From Paenibacillus sp. yr247 (lineage in GTDB: Bacteria; Bacillota; Bacilli; Paenibacillales; NBRC-103111), in assembly GCF_900103825.1 (NCBI RefSeq), contig NZ_FNIF01000020.1, positions 1 through 64,000 on the forward strand: a stretch of DNA of 64,000 bases, in the 5' to 3' direction. Shown here piece after piece: positions 1 through 8,727 of this stretch. The notes under the pieces were generated by a model, which was not told the DNA's origin, did no database searches, and saw nothing but the letters and a program-made list of their open reading frames with translations. The position numbers were made by a program, and so were the translations under genes. Each line of letters starts with the position of its first letter. Positions within the stretch are counted from its first letter, which is position 1.

Positions 1-64
1 ACTTTACGCAAGTTTCGTATCTAGTTTTCAGGGAATAATACTTCCTGATTGTATATTATAGCTT

Positions 65-156
65 GGAGAGATACCCAAGTGGCTATAAGGGGACCCTCTG
101 CTAAGGGGTTAGACTGCGTAAGTGGTGCGAGGGTTCGAATCCCTCTCTCTCCGCCA
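65..156 (+). tRNA. tRNA-Ser (GCT)
   Basis: Cloverleaf with a long variable arm typical of class II tRNAs. The acceptor stem GGAGAGA pairs with TCTCTCC, the anticodon loop carries GCT, and the T-arm is GAGGGTTCGAATCCCTC. The 3' CCA is encoded. First gene of an eight-tRNA cluster; the 64 bases before it hold no recognisable gene. Confidence 0.95.
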
Positions 157-183
157 GTTTCCAACTATATATACTTTTTATGT

Positions 184-260
184 GGCGGCGTAGCTCAGCT
201 GGCTAGAGCGTACGGTTCATACCCGTAAGGTCGGGGGTTCGAGCCCCTCTGCCGCTACCA
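184..260 (+). tRNA. tRNA-Met (CAT), elongator type
   Basis: Acceptor stem GGCGGCG pairs with TGCCGCT (two G-T pairs), the anticodon is CAT and CCA is encoded. The sequence resembles Bacillus elongator tRNA-Met rather than the initiator, because the first acceptor pair is a G-U wobble and the anticodon stem lacks three consecutive G-C pairs. Confidence 0.93.
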
Positions 261-276
261 TAAAACCATTCCAGTC

Positions 277-352
277 GGAGGCTTAGCTCAGCTGGGAGAG
301 CATCTGCCTTACAAGCAGAGGGTCGGCGGTTCGATCCCGTCAGCCTCCACCA
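277..352 (+). tRNA. tRNA-Val (TAC)
   Basis: Acceptor stem GGAGGCT/AGCCTCC, anticodon TAC in the loop between CTGC and GCAG, T-loop GGTTCGATCC, and encoded CCA. Confidence 0.95.
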
Positions 353-366
353 TTTTTCTTTCATAT

Positions 367-442
<76 letters not shown>

Positions 443-519
443 CTTTACCCCAAAAAGTGAAGATGGTTCAATGATGGAGTTTCCGATTACTTTCCGGGGA
501 CCCCAATAATTAGTAACGC

Positions 520-596
520 GGAGCTGTGGTGTAGTGGCCTAACATGCCTGCCTGTCACGCAGGAGACCGCGGGTTCGAATCCCGTCAGCTCCGCCA
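520..596 (+). tRNA. tRNA-Asp (GTC)
   Basis: Acceptor stem GGAGCTG/CAGCTCC, anticodon GTC flanked by CCTGC and GCAGG, T-loop GGTTCGAATCC, and encoded CCA. Confidence 0.95.
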
Positions 597-642
597 TCTA
601 TTATTTTAAGTGAATTAGGACAAGCTAGAATAAAGTACATAA

Positions 643-715
<73 letters not shown>

Positions 716-717
716 TT

Positions 718-755
718 GAGATGGTTGTGCTGCAAGAATGCAGCACGGGTATCTC
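718..755 (+). other. Nested hairpin in tRNA-Phe/tRNA-Tyr spacer
   Basis: GTGCTGC and GCAGCAC pair around a 6-nt loop, and outside them GAGAT and ATCTC pair across a symmetric 4-nt internal loop. No T-run follows, so it is not a classic terminator. It fills almost the whole 46-nt spacer between the two tRNAs and may guide precursor processing. Confidence 0.6.
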
Positions 756-761
756 TTATCT

Positions 762-843
762 GGAGGCTTAGTGAAGTGGCTAAACACGGCAGACTGTAAA
801 TCTGCTCTCTCCGAGTTCGGTGGTTCGAATCCATCAGCCTCCA
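762..843 (+). tRNA. tRNA-Tyr (GTA)
   Basis: Class II tRNA with an extended variable arm. Acceptor stem GGAGGCT/AGCCTCC, anticodon GTA between CAGA and TCTG. The 3' CCA is not encoded; the discriminator A is followed by TTT. Confidence 0.95.
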
Positions 844-852
844 TTTTCCTAT

Positions 853-925
853 GAGTCATTAGCTCAGTTGGTAGAGCACCTGACTTTTAATCAGGGTGTC
901 GTAGGTTCGAATCCTACATGACTCA
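853..925 (+). tRNA. tRNA-Lys (TTT)
   Basis: Acceptor stem GAGTCAT/ATGACTC, anticodon TTT flanked by CTGA and TCAG. No encoded CCA. Last gene of the cluster, followed by a terminator. Confidence 0.95.
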
Positions 926-944
926 CTTTTATAAGTAAACGTAG

Positions 945-969
945 AAGACCAGTAGAGGTCTTTTTTTGT
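945..969 (+). terminator. Terminator of tRNA cluster
   Basis: AGACC and GGTCT pair around a short loop and are followed by seven Ts, about 20 bases after tRNA-Lys. The stem is short but the T-run is clean. Confidence 0.65.
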
Positions 970-1012
970 TTTAAATAGTCAGAGTTGGGCAACTAACGCC
1001 CCAATACTCACA

Positions 1013-1046
1013 GAAAAAAGCATCCTTAGGCAGGATGCTTTTTTCT
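1013..1046. terminator. Bidirectional terminator
   Basis: AAGCATCCT and AGGATGCTT form a strong stem, with A-run on one side and T-run on the other, so it can end transcription from both directions. It lies between the tRNA cluster (plus) and the end of the minus-strand gene at 1056. Confidence 0.8.
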
Positions 1047-1055
1047 GTTTCTTTC

Positions 1056-1358
1056 TTATTTCAACTTTTCTGCAACGGATTGCATTTTTTGCGTCATGGA
1101 AGCTGGTTTATCGCGGCGATCGTCTATTTTGATGGATGTGGAGACTCGCTGTGCACCGTTCGTAAATGGGACTTCATGGACGGCACGTATGACTTCTAGC
1201 AGTCGATCTAAGGAACCCTCAAGAATAGTGCCCATAGGGGTCATTTCAAAGGTGATATCTGTATGTTTCTCTAGTTCCTTGTGCAGATCAGCGACATAGC
1301 TGCTAAGGCTGGTGGTTGCCGTTCCTATAGGGATAATGGTGAATTCAGCGATAGCCAT
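1056..1358 (-). CDS. MTH1187-family thiamine-binding protein
   Basis: A 100-residue protein of the MTH1187/YkoF-like family (formerly DUF77), small ferredoxin-fold proteins; some members bind thiamine or its pyrimidine part in the cytoplasm. The start MAIAEFTIIPIGT and the motif TPMGTILEG are characteristic, and length fits the family. I chose the ATG at 1358 because homologues begin there; an in-frame GTG three codons upstream (1367) is the alternative, with the AAAGGAG element only three bases before it but twelve before the ATG. It stands alone between a terminator and the GMC gene, which ends about 95 bases upstream. The exact physiological ligand cannot be read from sequence. Confidence 0.85.
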   Translation of the reverse strand: MAIAEFTIIPIGTATTSLSSYVADLHKELEKHTDITFEMTPMGTILEGSLDRLLEVIRAVHEVPFTNGAQRVSTSIKIDDRRDKPASMTQKMQSVAEKLK

Positions 1359-1454
1359 AGATGTCACTCTCTCCTTTCATCATATATAGCTCTCTTCTAT
1401 TGTAGATGAGTGGCTAGAAGTAATGCAATCCATTAGTAGGGAGCAGGCTTTCAT

Positions 1455-3017
1455 TTAAGAACTGGCAAGCTCGATGATATAATCGGCTGTTCTGGCTGCA
1501 AGCGCCATGACCGTGTTGGTGGGGTTCCCTCCACTAGAAGTTACGAAAGGGCTTGCACCGCAGATGAACAGGTTAGGGATGTCGTGGCTCTGACTGTAAG
1601 AGTTGACGACCGATGTTTCAGGGTTATTCCCCATGCGGCAACCGCCCATGAGATGCTGTGTATCGGGCACGACGTAGGCAACCTCGCCTCCAGCGGCTTT
1701 GAGGATTAGTTTCATATTCTCTACAGCGTGATCGATTAATTTGCGATCGTTATCTCCATAACTGAATGTCACGGATGCTCGCGGCATTCCAAATTCGTCT
1801 TTTTCAGCTGATAAGGAGACATGGTTGTCCCATTGCGGAAGTACTTCACCCACCATGGTTAAGCGTCCATAGTAGTTATAATCAAGCATTATTTGCCTTA
1901 GCTGTTGCCCCCAAATGAGCTCTCGCGTCGATTTGCTGATCCCTTCGGCCATATCAATAGGTCTCGAGCCGTGTGAGTGAATCGTATAGCCGCGAGCATA
2001 GCCTCTATGCGGATCGGTTTCATAGAAATCTTGAGTGGATGCCAACACAGGTGTTCCTTTATACAAGCGAACCTCCTGTTCAAATTTTGCGTAGACATCA
2101 TTACTGCTGTGCGGCATGATAGCCCGGCCTACCCAACCACTTGAATTCGCCAGTCCGTCTGGAAATTGAGAGGTAGCGGAGTGGAGCAGCAGACGGGGAG
2201 TTTCAATTACGTGAGCACATAAAATAACGGTCTTAGCCCGTTGCCGGTAAGTAATCCCTTTGTGAACGAAGAGAACACCGCACACATGACCATTGTTATC
2301 AATTTCGATTTGAATAACCATACAATCAGGGAGTATTTCGGCTCCGGCTTGAACGGCCTTGGGGATATGAACGGTCAAAGTACTAAATTTGGCATTTGGC
2401 ATACAGCCTTGTATACAGAATCCACGATTGATACAGGGAGGGCGTCCTTCAAAAGGAGCAGATAGAATAGCTAGCGGTGTAACTGCTGACTGAATCCCGA
2501 GTACTTCGCAACCTTTTTGAAATAAATAAGCATTAGGACTAAGGGGGTCACGTTCCGGATAAGGGTAAGGACCATTAAAGTTGCCCCAAGGGAAATGCTT
2601 CGGTCCGGAAACAGCAATTTCTTTTTCTATCTTGTTGTAATACGGCTCGAGATCTTTGTAATGAATGGGCCAATCTTCACCCACGCCATCGATGGACTTC
2701 GTTTTGAAATCAGATTCATGAAATCGCAAAAAAACACCGGTAAAGTTCTGTGTCCCTCCGCCAACCCCCCTACCTGAGTTATTGGTTCCCATTCCTAAAG
2801 GTTCCGTTCCATCAACAATCCGTGTATCCTCCCATGCTAAATGCCGCATGCCCAGCTCGTCACTAGCGAAGTCCTTCTGAGGATCACGCCAAGGACCAGC
2901 ATCAAGCACGACAACGCTCAGGCCGGCTTCACTAAGCTCTTTGGCCAGCACACCGCCTGCTGCGCCTGCACCTACAATTAAGATATCGACTGATTCATCT
3001 TCATGTCTCCACTTCAT
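1455..3017 (-). CDS. GMC-family FAD oxidoreductase (gluconate dehydrogenase-like)
   Basis: A 520-residue flavoprotein of the glucose-methanol-choline oxidoreductase superfamily, closest in layout to large subunits of membrane sugar or sugar-acid dehydrogenases. The Rossmann motif GAGAAGG lies at residues 16-22, and the C-terminal part has the GMC active-site segment (TQHLMGGCRMG) and a GGNPTNT motif near the end that completes FAD binding. No signal peptide is visible. The ATG at 3017 overlaps the stop of the upstream gene in an ATGA arrangement, which suggests translational coupling to the subunit-3-like protein; a TTG seven codons earlier has no ribosome site. The substrate is unknown; sugar, polyol or aldonate oxidation is an inference. 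Confidence 0.88.
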   Translation of the reverse strand: MKWRHEDESVDILIVGAGAAGGVLAKELSEAGLSVVVLDAGPWRDPQKDFASDELGMRHLAWEDTRIVDGTEPLGMGTNNSGRGVGGGTQNFTGVFLRFHESDFKTKSIDGVGEDWPIHYKDLEPYYNKIEKEIAVSGPKHFPWGNFNGPYPYPERDPLSPNAYLFQKGCEVLGIQSAVTPLAILSAPFEGRPPCINRGFCIQGCMPNAKFSTLTVHIPKAVQAGAEILPDCMVIQIEIDNNGHVCGVLFVHKGITYRQRAKTVILCAHVIETPRLLLHSATSQFPDGLANSSGWVGRAIMPHSSNDVYAKFEQEVRLYKGTPVLASTQDFYETDPHRGYARGYTIHSHGSRPIDMAEGISKSTRELIWGQQLRQIMLDYNYYGRLTMVGEVLPQWDNHVSLSAEKDEFGMPRASVTFSYGDNDRKLIDHAVENMKLILKAAGGEVAYVVPDTQHLMGGCRMGNNPETSVVNSYSQSHDIPNLFICGASPFVTSSGGNPTNTVMALAARTADYIIELASS

Positions 3018-3610
3018 GGCTCGCTCACTGCCTCCCAAGGATCGAGTTGGCCTAGATCTGTTCTCACATACCCGCGAGGATAAGCAGGACCGCCAAAACC
3101 GATCTCCGACCAGACTAAGGGATGAGAGTAATAGGCTTCTACACTTAGCTGAAGTAGTTTATGAAAGAGTGCTTTTTGTGGAATGCCCTCCCAAGCTTCG
3201 GTTGGGGGATAGCTTGCGCTGCTGATTTGGAGCATGATTTGCCGCTGTGCAGATTCATCCAGTTGGAAGAAAGGCCGACTGTTCTCTATCCAGCCCGCCT
3301 CATCAATAGCTTTAAGTCCCTGGCGCAGGAGAATTTGAATGGGGGGAACATTGACCTTACGCTGTCCCTCTCCTTTGTTTTCAGTTAATGTTTGATCAAT
3401 ATGACAGATGATATATTGAATAATATCTCCTCGATGATCATCCATGAGAAGCGCGCACCAGGCTCGTAATGTTTCCGCTTCAACAGGTGTTAAAAAACGG
3501 TACGAATGCTCACGAGTCAAACGAGCAGTCACGATAGACCGTGTATGTGAATCCCATTCCTTTTGCTCATCCATAACGTTATATGTCGGATAATAGGGAT
3601 GATTCTTCAT
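3014..3610 (-). CDS. Gluconate 2-dehydrogenase subunit 3 family protein
   Basis: A 198-residue protein matching the small third subunit that accompanies GMC-type gluconate 2-dehydrogenases, in which it is needed for maturation or stability of the flavoprotein. The region YRFLTPVEAETLRAWCALLM near residues 37-56 is the usual family opening, here preceded by a longer N-terminus. Unlike proteobacterial members there is no Tat signal, which fits the leaderless large subunit and suggests a cytoplasmic or inner-face complex. The ATG at 3610 follows a GGAGG that sits in the last codons of the preceding membrane-protein gene, so the three genes form one tightly packed minus-strand operon. Confidence 0.8.
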   Translation of the reverse strand: MKNHPYYPTYNVMDEQKEWDSHTRSIVTARLTREHSYRFLTPVEAETLRAWCALLMDDHRGDIIQYIICHIDQTLTENKGEGQRKVNVPPIQILLRQGLKAIDEAGWIENSRPFFQLDESAQRQIMLQISSASYPPTEAWEGIPQKALFHKLLQLSVEAYYSHPLVWSEIGFGGPAYPRGYVRTDLGQLDPWEAVSEP

Positions 3611-3616
3611 AATAAT

Positions 3617-4009
3617 TCAGCCTCCATAGATAGCAGTTAGACCAAAAATGCTAATGATTGAAAATAGTAAGGGCATCATCACCGGCGGTCCTGTGAGAAA
3701 GTTCCGTAAAGCTAACCCGCCAACCCGTTTTCGAACACCTTTGATGTGAAAGAGAAATCCGATCAATCCTTGAATGACACCAAGCCAGAAACAGATATGT
3801 GTTATGGTATACCAGCCTTTACTATTCAGCAGTGTACTCATGATAGAGACGAAGCTGATAACTAGAGCTAGAATGACAGGCCCCCACATAAATTTGTTAT
3901 GAAAGTTTTGTCGATAATGCGATAAGGTCACCTGCACCCATATGAAGAGATAGGCTACTCCGACCATTAAAATGATGACACGATCCAATACCCACTGACT
4001 CCAAACCAT
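3617..4009 (-). CDS. Small integral membrane protein of the GMC dehydrogenase operon
   Basis: A 130-residue protein with about four hydrophobic helices (near residues 7-27, 40-60, 68-90 and 108-128). I do not recognise a named family. The ATG at 4009 was chosen over upstream non-ATG codons because it follows AGGAGGG with an eight-base gap. It is the first gene of the operon with the subunit-3-like and GMC genes, so a role as membrane anchor or electron-transfer partner of the dehydrogenase is likely by position. It has no CXXCH haem motif, so it does not replace a cytochrome c subunit in an obvious way. Confidence 0.7.
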   Translation of the reverse strand: MVWSQWVLDRVIILMVGVAYLFIWVQVTLSHYRQNFHNKFMWGPVILALVISFVSIMSTLLNSKGWYTITHICFWLGVIQGLIGFLFHIKGVRKRVGGLALRNFLTGPPVMMPLLFSIISIFGLTAIYGG

Positions 4010-4164
4010 ATGTATTACCCTCCTATAGGATGAGACCATCCTAGTACAATTATTTCCAAGTTTACAAAGAATATGAGTTCGTGTTCATTTAGCCATATTT
4101 CCCTATTTGGAATGAAAGGATTGACGAAACAGAACCCTTTTGCAGCTAGATGCAGGAGGGAACT

Positions 4165-4195
4165 TTCACATAAGGGGGGTCACTTATGCTACAAT
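4165..4195 (+). promoter_or_regulatory. Candidate extended -10 promoter of PucR-type gene
   Basis: TATGCTACAAT contains a TACAAT -10 (4190-4195) with an upstream TGC, the extended -10 form. A weak TTCACA lies 19 bases upstream. The start codon is about 47 bases downstream. Confidence 0.5.
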
Positions 4196-4242
4196 AGAGA
4201 GATAGAGATAGAAGATGCTATGGGAGTAAGGGGAGATTACAG

Positions 4243-5358
4243 ATGGATTGGGAGCGAGTAAAAGAGCGTTTGGAAGCGGTTTTACAGTTGCCTATGCAGA
4301 TTGGTTTGTTACCCGAGGCAGATTGGCAGCATTTGGCCGAAGAGCAGGAAGAGAATCGGGAAAGTTTTAGCCGAAGCGTTATGCGTGGTCAGGATGTGCT
4401 GTTTTATTTATCCAAAGAACATAAAGATATTCGCATTCTGCAAGTATTCGGAGCAAAGCTCACGGCATCTGAGCGTAAGCTGGTGGAAATGACTGTAGAG
4501 TCAAAGCAAACACAAGAAAAAAGGCAGTGGGGTGCTTTCTTATCTGAAGATGAAAGAAAAGCGCACCAATTAAGAGATTGGCTGCTGCAGCAGATGGAGC
4601 GCGGTTCTACTTATGCGGAGCTGCCGGATGCGCTTGCTTCACAATCCTCTTTGTATTCGACGAAAATTCCGCTGCTCTTATATGGGGATTACTCTCAAAA
4701 TCAAAGTGTTTCCTACGCAGAGCTGAAGAAACTCTTGGAGTCTTTCTTCGAGTCGGAGATTATCCTGATTCCTTTACTGGAAAAAGAGTGGCTAATCCTA
4801 GCGCCGGAAGGTCTGCTAACAAGCGGCAGTGAGGAGCGAGAAGGTGACGAGGAGGAAAGCGTAGAGCAGATTCTCGACGCCTTTGGGTCAGGCTTGTATG
4901 AAATGCTTGCAAATGAGTGGGTAGGTGAATGTCATCTAGCCATTGATTATCCGGTAAAACCCGCGAAATCGCTGTATGCCACGATACTCAAGCTGCGGGA
5001 GACCATTATGCTGGGGCGTTCCTTTCATGTAGGCAGCTTTATTCATCTTCGTTGGGAGCTTCGATTGGAGAAGCTGCTGCATTTGATTGAAGAAGAGGAA
5101 AAAGCTGAATTCCTGGAACAGGTGCTGCGCGGTACAGACCATGCACTCGATGCAGAGACGGTGACGACGCTTGAACATTTCTTCACACTTGACTGTAACG
5201 TTAGTGAAACCGCGAAGAAGCTATATATTCATAGAAATACCTTGTTATATCGTTTGGACAAGTTCAAAAATGAGACAGGGCTAGATGTGAGAACGTTTAA
5301 TCACGCGGTATTAGTGAGACTTGCATTGCTATTGTACAAAGTAACGAAAAGAAAGTGA
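4243..5358 (+). CDS. PucR/CdaR-type helix-turn-helix regulator
   Basis: A 371-residue protein whose C-terminal end (about residues 309-365) is the PucR/CdaR-type HTH, with the segment NVSETAKKLYIHRNTLLYRL followed by TGLDVRTFNHAVLVRLALLL. The N-terminal 300 residues are acidic and less conserved and probably form a sensing domain. PucR-type proteins control purine, sugar-diacid or similar catabolic genes. The ATG follows GGGGAG with seven bases. It sits just upstream of the MsmX-like sugar ATPase gene, a common pairing in Paenibacillus, but whether it controls that gene cannot be read here. Ligand unknown. Confidence 0.82.
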   Translation: MDWERVKERLEAVLQLPMQIGLLPEADWQHLAEEQEENRESFSRSVMRGQDVLFYLSKEHKDIRILQVFGAKLTASERKLVEMTVESKQTQEKRQWGAFLSEDERKAHQLRDWLLQQMERGSTYAELPDALASQSSLYSTKIPLLLYGDYSQNQSVSYAELKKLLESFFESEIILIPLLEKEWLILAPEGLLTSGSEEREGDEEESVEQILDAFGSGLYEMLANEWVGECHLAIDYPVKPAKSLYATILKLRETIMLGRSFHVGSFIHLRWELRLEKLLHLIEEEEKAEFLEQVLRGTDHALDAETVTTLEHFFTLDCNVSETAKKLYIHRNTLLYRLDKFKNETGLDVRTFNHAVLVRLALLLYKVTKRK

Positions 5359-5468
5359 TTTTTTTGTAGGGATTGTGCATAGTCAGTCCGGCATCCGTAG
5401 GGTAAGATGAGTATAGTTAAAGTTGATAAATAAGTTTTGGAACGATAAACCGTAGGGGGAATGAAACC

Positions 5469-6599
5469 ATGGCAGGCGTACGTTTAAATCATATCGTTAA
5501 AAAATATTCTGGTGCAGAAGAATCCACAGTTAAAGATTTCCATCTTGAAGTAGAAGATAAAGAGTTCGTCGTATTGGTTGGAGCATCCGGTTGCGGAAAA
5601 TCCACAACTCTTCGTATGATCGCAGGATTAGAGGAAATCACTGAAGGTGAACTTTACATCGGAGACCGCCTTGTTAATGATGTAGCTCCTAAAGACCGCG
5701 ATATCGCGATGGTATTCCAATCCTATGCCCTTTATCCGCATATGACTGTTTATCAAAACATGGCATTCGGCTTGAAGCTTCGTAAATTCAAAAAAGCAGA
5801 TATCGATGCTCGCGTTCGTGAAGCAGCGAAAATCTTGGATATCGTTCACTTGTTAGATCGCAAACCAAAAGCTCTCTCCGGTGGTCAACGTCAACGTGTT
5901 GCCTTGGGTCGTGCGATTGTTCGTGAGCCACAAGTATTCTTAATGGATGAGCCGCTTTCCAACTTGGATGCGAAACTTCGTGTACAAATGCGTGCGGAAA
6001 TCACAAAATTAACAAAACGTCTTGGTGTTACTACGATCTATGTAACGCATGACCAAATCGAAGCTATGACAATGGGCGATCGCATCGTTGTTATGGATAA
6101 AGGTATTATTCAACAAGCAGCTACACCTGAAGAAATCTACAACTTCCCAGTGAACATCTTCGTTGCGGGCTTCATTGGATCCCCATCGATGAACTTCATG
6201 ACAGGTACATTGACACAAGAAGGAAGCGGCGTTTTCTTCAAAGCAGGTACTGTGAATGTTGAAATTCCAGCTGGTAAAGCACAAGTGCTGAAAGATAAAG
6301 GTTTCGTAGGTAAAGAAGTGATTCTGGGTGTTCGTCCAGAAGACATTCACGAAGAGCCCGTATTCTTGGAAGCATCACCTAACACTGTATTCAACGTGAA
6401 TGTGGAATTGACTGAGAACTTGGGTCATGAAATGTACTTGTACCTTAACGGTATTGGCGCTAACACTGTAATCGCACGTGTTGACGGGCGTTCAGGAATT
6501 AAAGAAGGCACAAACGTTAAATTGGCTTTGGATATGAACAAAGTTCATTTCTTTGATAAAGATACAACATTATCCATCTTAATTAATCCTAATCTATAA
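5469..6599 (+). CDS. msmX: Sugar ABC transporter ATPase, MsmX/UgpC type
   Basis: A 376-residue ATP-binding subunit of the CUT1 carbohydrate ABC importer group. Walker A GASGCGKST is at residues 38-46, the signature LSGGQRQR and Walker B VFLMDEP follow, and the C-terminal 130 residues form the TOBE/OB-fold regulatory domain. In Firmicutes MsmX is a shared ATPase that energises several sugar importers encoded elsewhere, which fits the absence of permease and binding-protein genes here. A strong ribosome site (GGGGGAATG) precedes the ATG and a clear terminator follows, so it is a single-gene unit. Codon choice is noticeably optimised compared with the PucR gene before it, consistent with high expression. 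UgpC and MsmK are alternative names. Confidence 0.9.
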   Translation: MAGVRLNHIVKKYSGAEESTVKDFHLEVEDKEFVVLVGASGCGKSTTLRMIAGLEEITEGELYIGDRLVNDVAPKDRDIAMVFQSYALYPHMTVYQNMAFGLKLRKFKKADIDARVREAAKILDIVHLLDRKPKALSGGQRQRVALGRAIVREPQVFLMDEPLSNLDAKLRVQMRAEITKLTKRLGVTTIYVTHDQIEAMTMGDRIVVMDKGIIQQAATPEEIYNFPVNIFVAGFIGSPSMNFMTGTLTQEGSGVFFKAGTVNVEIPAGKAQVLKDKGFVGKEVILGVRPEDIHEEPVFLEASPNTVFNVNVELTENLGHEMYLYLNGIGANTVIARVDGRSGIKEGTNVKLALDMNKVHFFDKDTTLSILINPNL

Positions 6600-6610
6600 A
6601 ATTTTAACTG

Positions 6611-6642
6611 AAAGGCCAGCCGTTATCGGCTGGCCTTTTTGT
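6611..6642 (+). terminator. Terminator after msmX
   Basis: AAAGGCCAGCCG and CGGCTGGCCTTT form a long GC-rich stem around TTAT, followed by a T-run. Confidence 0.9.
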
Positions 6643-6670
6643 CTTTATTGCAGCTTCACGAACACTTTAG

Positions 6671-6699
6671 TTGATTTCAAGTAGGTATTCCATTACGAT
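6671..6699 (+). promoter_or_regulatory. Candidate SigA promoter of hprK operon
   Basis: TTGATT (6671-6676) and TACGAT (6694-6699) are separated by 17 bases, between the msmX terminator and hprK. The start codon is about 74 bases downstream. Confidence 0.45.
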
Positions 6700-6772
6700 G
6701 AAACTATTGGAAAGAATGAATATTTGAGATGAAGCACGTTTTGCACAGGCAAAACTCGAAGGAGATTGGACG

Positions 6773-7714
6773 ATGGCCAAAAAAGTGAAGGTTTCCGAAT
6801 TGGTGGAACAACTCCATATGGAGGTTCTTGCAGGTGAATCTGGACTAAAACGTCCAATAACAACAGGGGATCTTTACCGACCGGGTCTTGAGATGGCGGG
6901 GTATTTTAATTACCATCCAAGAGAACGTATCCAGATGCTAGGGAAGACGGAAGTCACCTTCATGGAAATGTTAACGACGGGTGTTCGGAGAAATAGGGTA
7001 GAGCAGCTGTGCTCGCCGGAGGAAACACCTTGTATCATTGTGACAAGAGGACTAGATGTTCCTGTTGAATTGCTGGAAGAAGCAACAAAGCGAGATCTTC
7101 CGGTACTTCGCAGTCAAATGTCTACGACAATCTTCGCGAGTCGTTTGACAGGGTTTCTGGAGAATAAACTAGCTCCAAGCACGACGATTCATGGTGTACT
7201 GGTCGATGTATACGGAATTGGCATGCTCATTACAGGAAGCAGCGGCATCGGGAAAAGTGAAACGGCACTTGAGCTCGTAAAAAGAGGTCATAGGCTTATC
7301 GCTGATGACGCAGTAGAAATTCGTCAAAATGGAGATAAGGTGCTCACGGGTAATGCGCCTGAGCTCATTCGTCATTTGCTTGAAATTCGCGGTGTCGGTA
7401 TCATTAATGTCATGACCTTATTCGGAGCAGGTGCCATCCGCAATGTGAAGAAGATCTCCGTTGTTGTTAAATTAGAAAATTGGCAGCAGGACAAGCAATA
7501 TGACAGATTAGGTCTTGATGAGGAACTGACCCGTATCATCGATACGGATCTGCCGCTTGTTACGATTCCTGTTCGACCAGGTCGAAACTTAGCGGTTATC
7601 GTGGAAGTGGCTGCGATGAACTATCGTTTGAAGCGAATGGGGTACAACGCGGCGCTTCAGTTTACGAATAAACTGACAGAGTCGTTGAACGAAGATTTTG
7701 AGGACTTTGATTGA
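6773..7714 (+). CDS. hprK: HPr kinase/phosphorylase
   Basis: A 313-residue bifunctional enzyme that phosphorylates HPr on Ser46 with ATP or pyrophosphate and reverses the reaction, thereby controlling carbon catabolite repression. The P-loop GSSGIGKS is at residues 155-162, preceded by the conserved HGVLVDVYG and followed by [11 protein letters not shown], and the family signature [10 protein letters not shown] is present. The ATG follows AAGGAG by eight bases. It heads the order hprK-lgt-ppaX-acyltransferase, the same as in Bacillus. Its likely substrate, an HPr with Ser46, is encoded at 25326 in this window. Confidence 0.96.
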   Translation: MAKKVKVSELVEQLHMEVLAGESGLKRPITTGDLYRPGLEMAGYFNYHPRERIQMLGKTEVTFMEMLTTGVRRNRVEQLCSPEETPCIIVTRGLDVPVELLEEATKRDLPVLRSQMSTTIFASRLTGFLENKLAPSTTIHGVLVDVYGIGMLITGSSGIGKSETALELVKRGHRLIADDAVEIRQNGDKVLTGNAPELIRHLLEIRGVGIINVMTLFGAGAIRNVKKISVVVKLENWQQDKQYDRLGLDEELTRIIDTDLPLVTIPVRPGRNLAVIVEVAAMNYRLKRMGYNAALQFTNKLTESLNEDFEDFD

Positions 7715-7749
7715 TTAAAAACCACACAACATAATGAAGGAGTGAAACC

Positions 7750-8727
7750 ATGCTCGAGAGTATTGCTTTTTCCCTTGGACCGATCCATGTCCGGTGGTAT
7801 GGAATTATTTTAGGTACAGCAGCGTTAGTTGGTTTGTTATTGGCGATCAGGGAAGGAAAACGATTCCGAATTGTTCCTGACTTTTTCATGGATTTATTGT
7901 TAATTGGTGTACCTTCAGCCATTATTGGGGCAAGAATATATTATGTGGCCTTCCAATGGTCCGATTATAAGAACAATTTAGCTGAGATTTTTATGATTTG
8001 GCATGGCGGCATAGCTATTTATGGGGCGTTAATTGGCGCGATTATCGGTACTTTTTTCTACGTAAGAGCCAAAGGATATACATTCTTGAGAATCGCTGAT
8101 ATTTGTGCGCCGGGTTTAATCGTCGGCCAAGCGATTGGACGCTGGGGCAATTTCATGAATCAGGAAGCACACGGAGGTCCTGTTTCGGAGTCATTCTTAC
8201 GTAATACTTTACATTTACCGAATTTTATCGTGAATCAAATGAACATTGAAGGTACATTTTATCACCCGGCGTTTCTGTATGAATCTGTCTGGAATATATT
8301 AGGGCTGTTGGTTCTACTCTGGCTTCGTCGCAGACCTTTCCTACGGGCAGGGGAACTATTTTTCAGTTACTTTATTTGGTACTCCATTGGTCGTTTCTTT
8401 GTTGAAGGTGTGCGTACAGATAGTCTTGATTTCACGGGCCCAACGTGGCTTGCATCGCTCATGAATACACTATGGTCCCCAATGACAGTTGTGTTCGAAC
8501 CTGGTGTACTTACCTATGGCGGTAATGTGAGATTCTCGCAGCTCTTAGCGCTTCTGATTGTGATTGGAATGGTTATTGTTATTATCGTGAGAAGGAAAAA
8601 AGGGTACGCGAATGTGCGTTATGCAGATCCGATTGTATCTACGAAAGCTTTGGAGAAAAACAAAGTATTGAAGGATCACGAGATAGAAGATAAAGGAGCA
8701 GACTATGATTCAAACCGTACTGTTTGA
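7750..8727 (+). CDS. lgt: Prolipoprotein diacylglyceryl transferase
   Basis: A 325-residue membrane enzyme that moves a diacylglyceryl group from phosphatidylglycerol to the lipobox cysteine of prelipoproteins. About seven membrane helices are visible. The Lgt signature GRWGNFMNQEAHGG, with the essential Arg and Asn, lies near residues 134-147, and the conserved periplasm-side histidine region (HPAFLYES) follows. The C-terminus is a charged tail slightly longer than in Bacillus. Its last 23 bases overlap the start of ppaX. Lipoprotein clients in this window include the GerC-type protein and the iron-binding protein. Confidence 0.95.
   Translation: MLESIAFSLGPIHVRWYGIILGTAALVGLLLAIREGKRFRIVPDFFMDLLLIGVPSAIIGARIYYVAFQWSDYKNNLAEIFMIWHGGIAIYGALIGAIIGTFFYVRAKGYTFLRIADICAPGLIVGQAIGRWGNFMNQEAHGGPVSESFLRNTLHLPNFIVNQMNIEGTFYHPAFLYESVWNILGLLVLLWLRRRPFLRAGELFFSYFIWYSIGRFFVEGVRTDSLDFTGPTWLASLMNTLWSPMTVVFEPGVLTYGGNVRFSQLLALLIVIGMVIVIIVRRKKGYANVRYADPIVSTKALEKNKVLKDHEIEDKGADYDSNRTV

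Noticed and set aside
1-64. 5S rRNA or rRNA operon end before tRNA-Ser
   Set aside because: The 64 bases show no 5S sequence; an rRNA operon may lie further upstream but cannot be seen.
4073-4261. 62-codon frame before the PucR-type gene
   Set aside because: It spans the promoter and overlaps the PucR start; no ribosome site or similarity.
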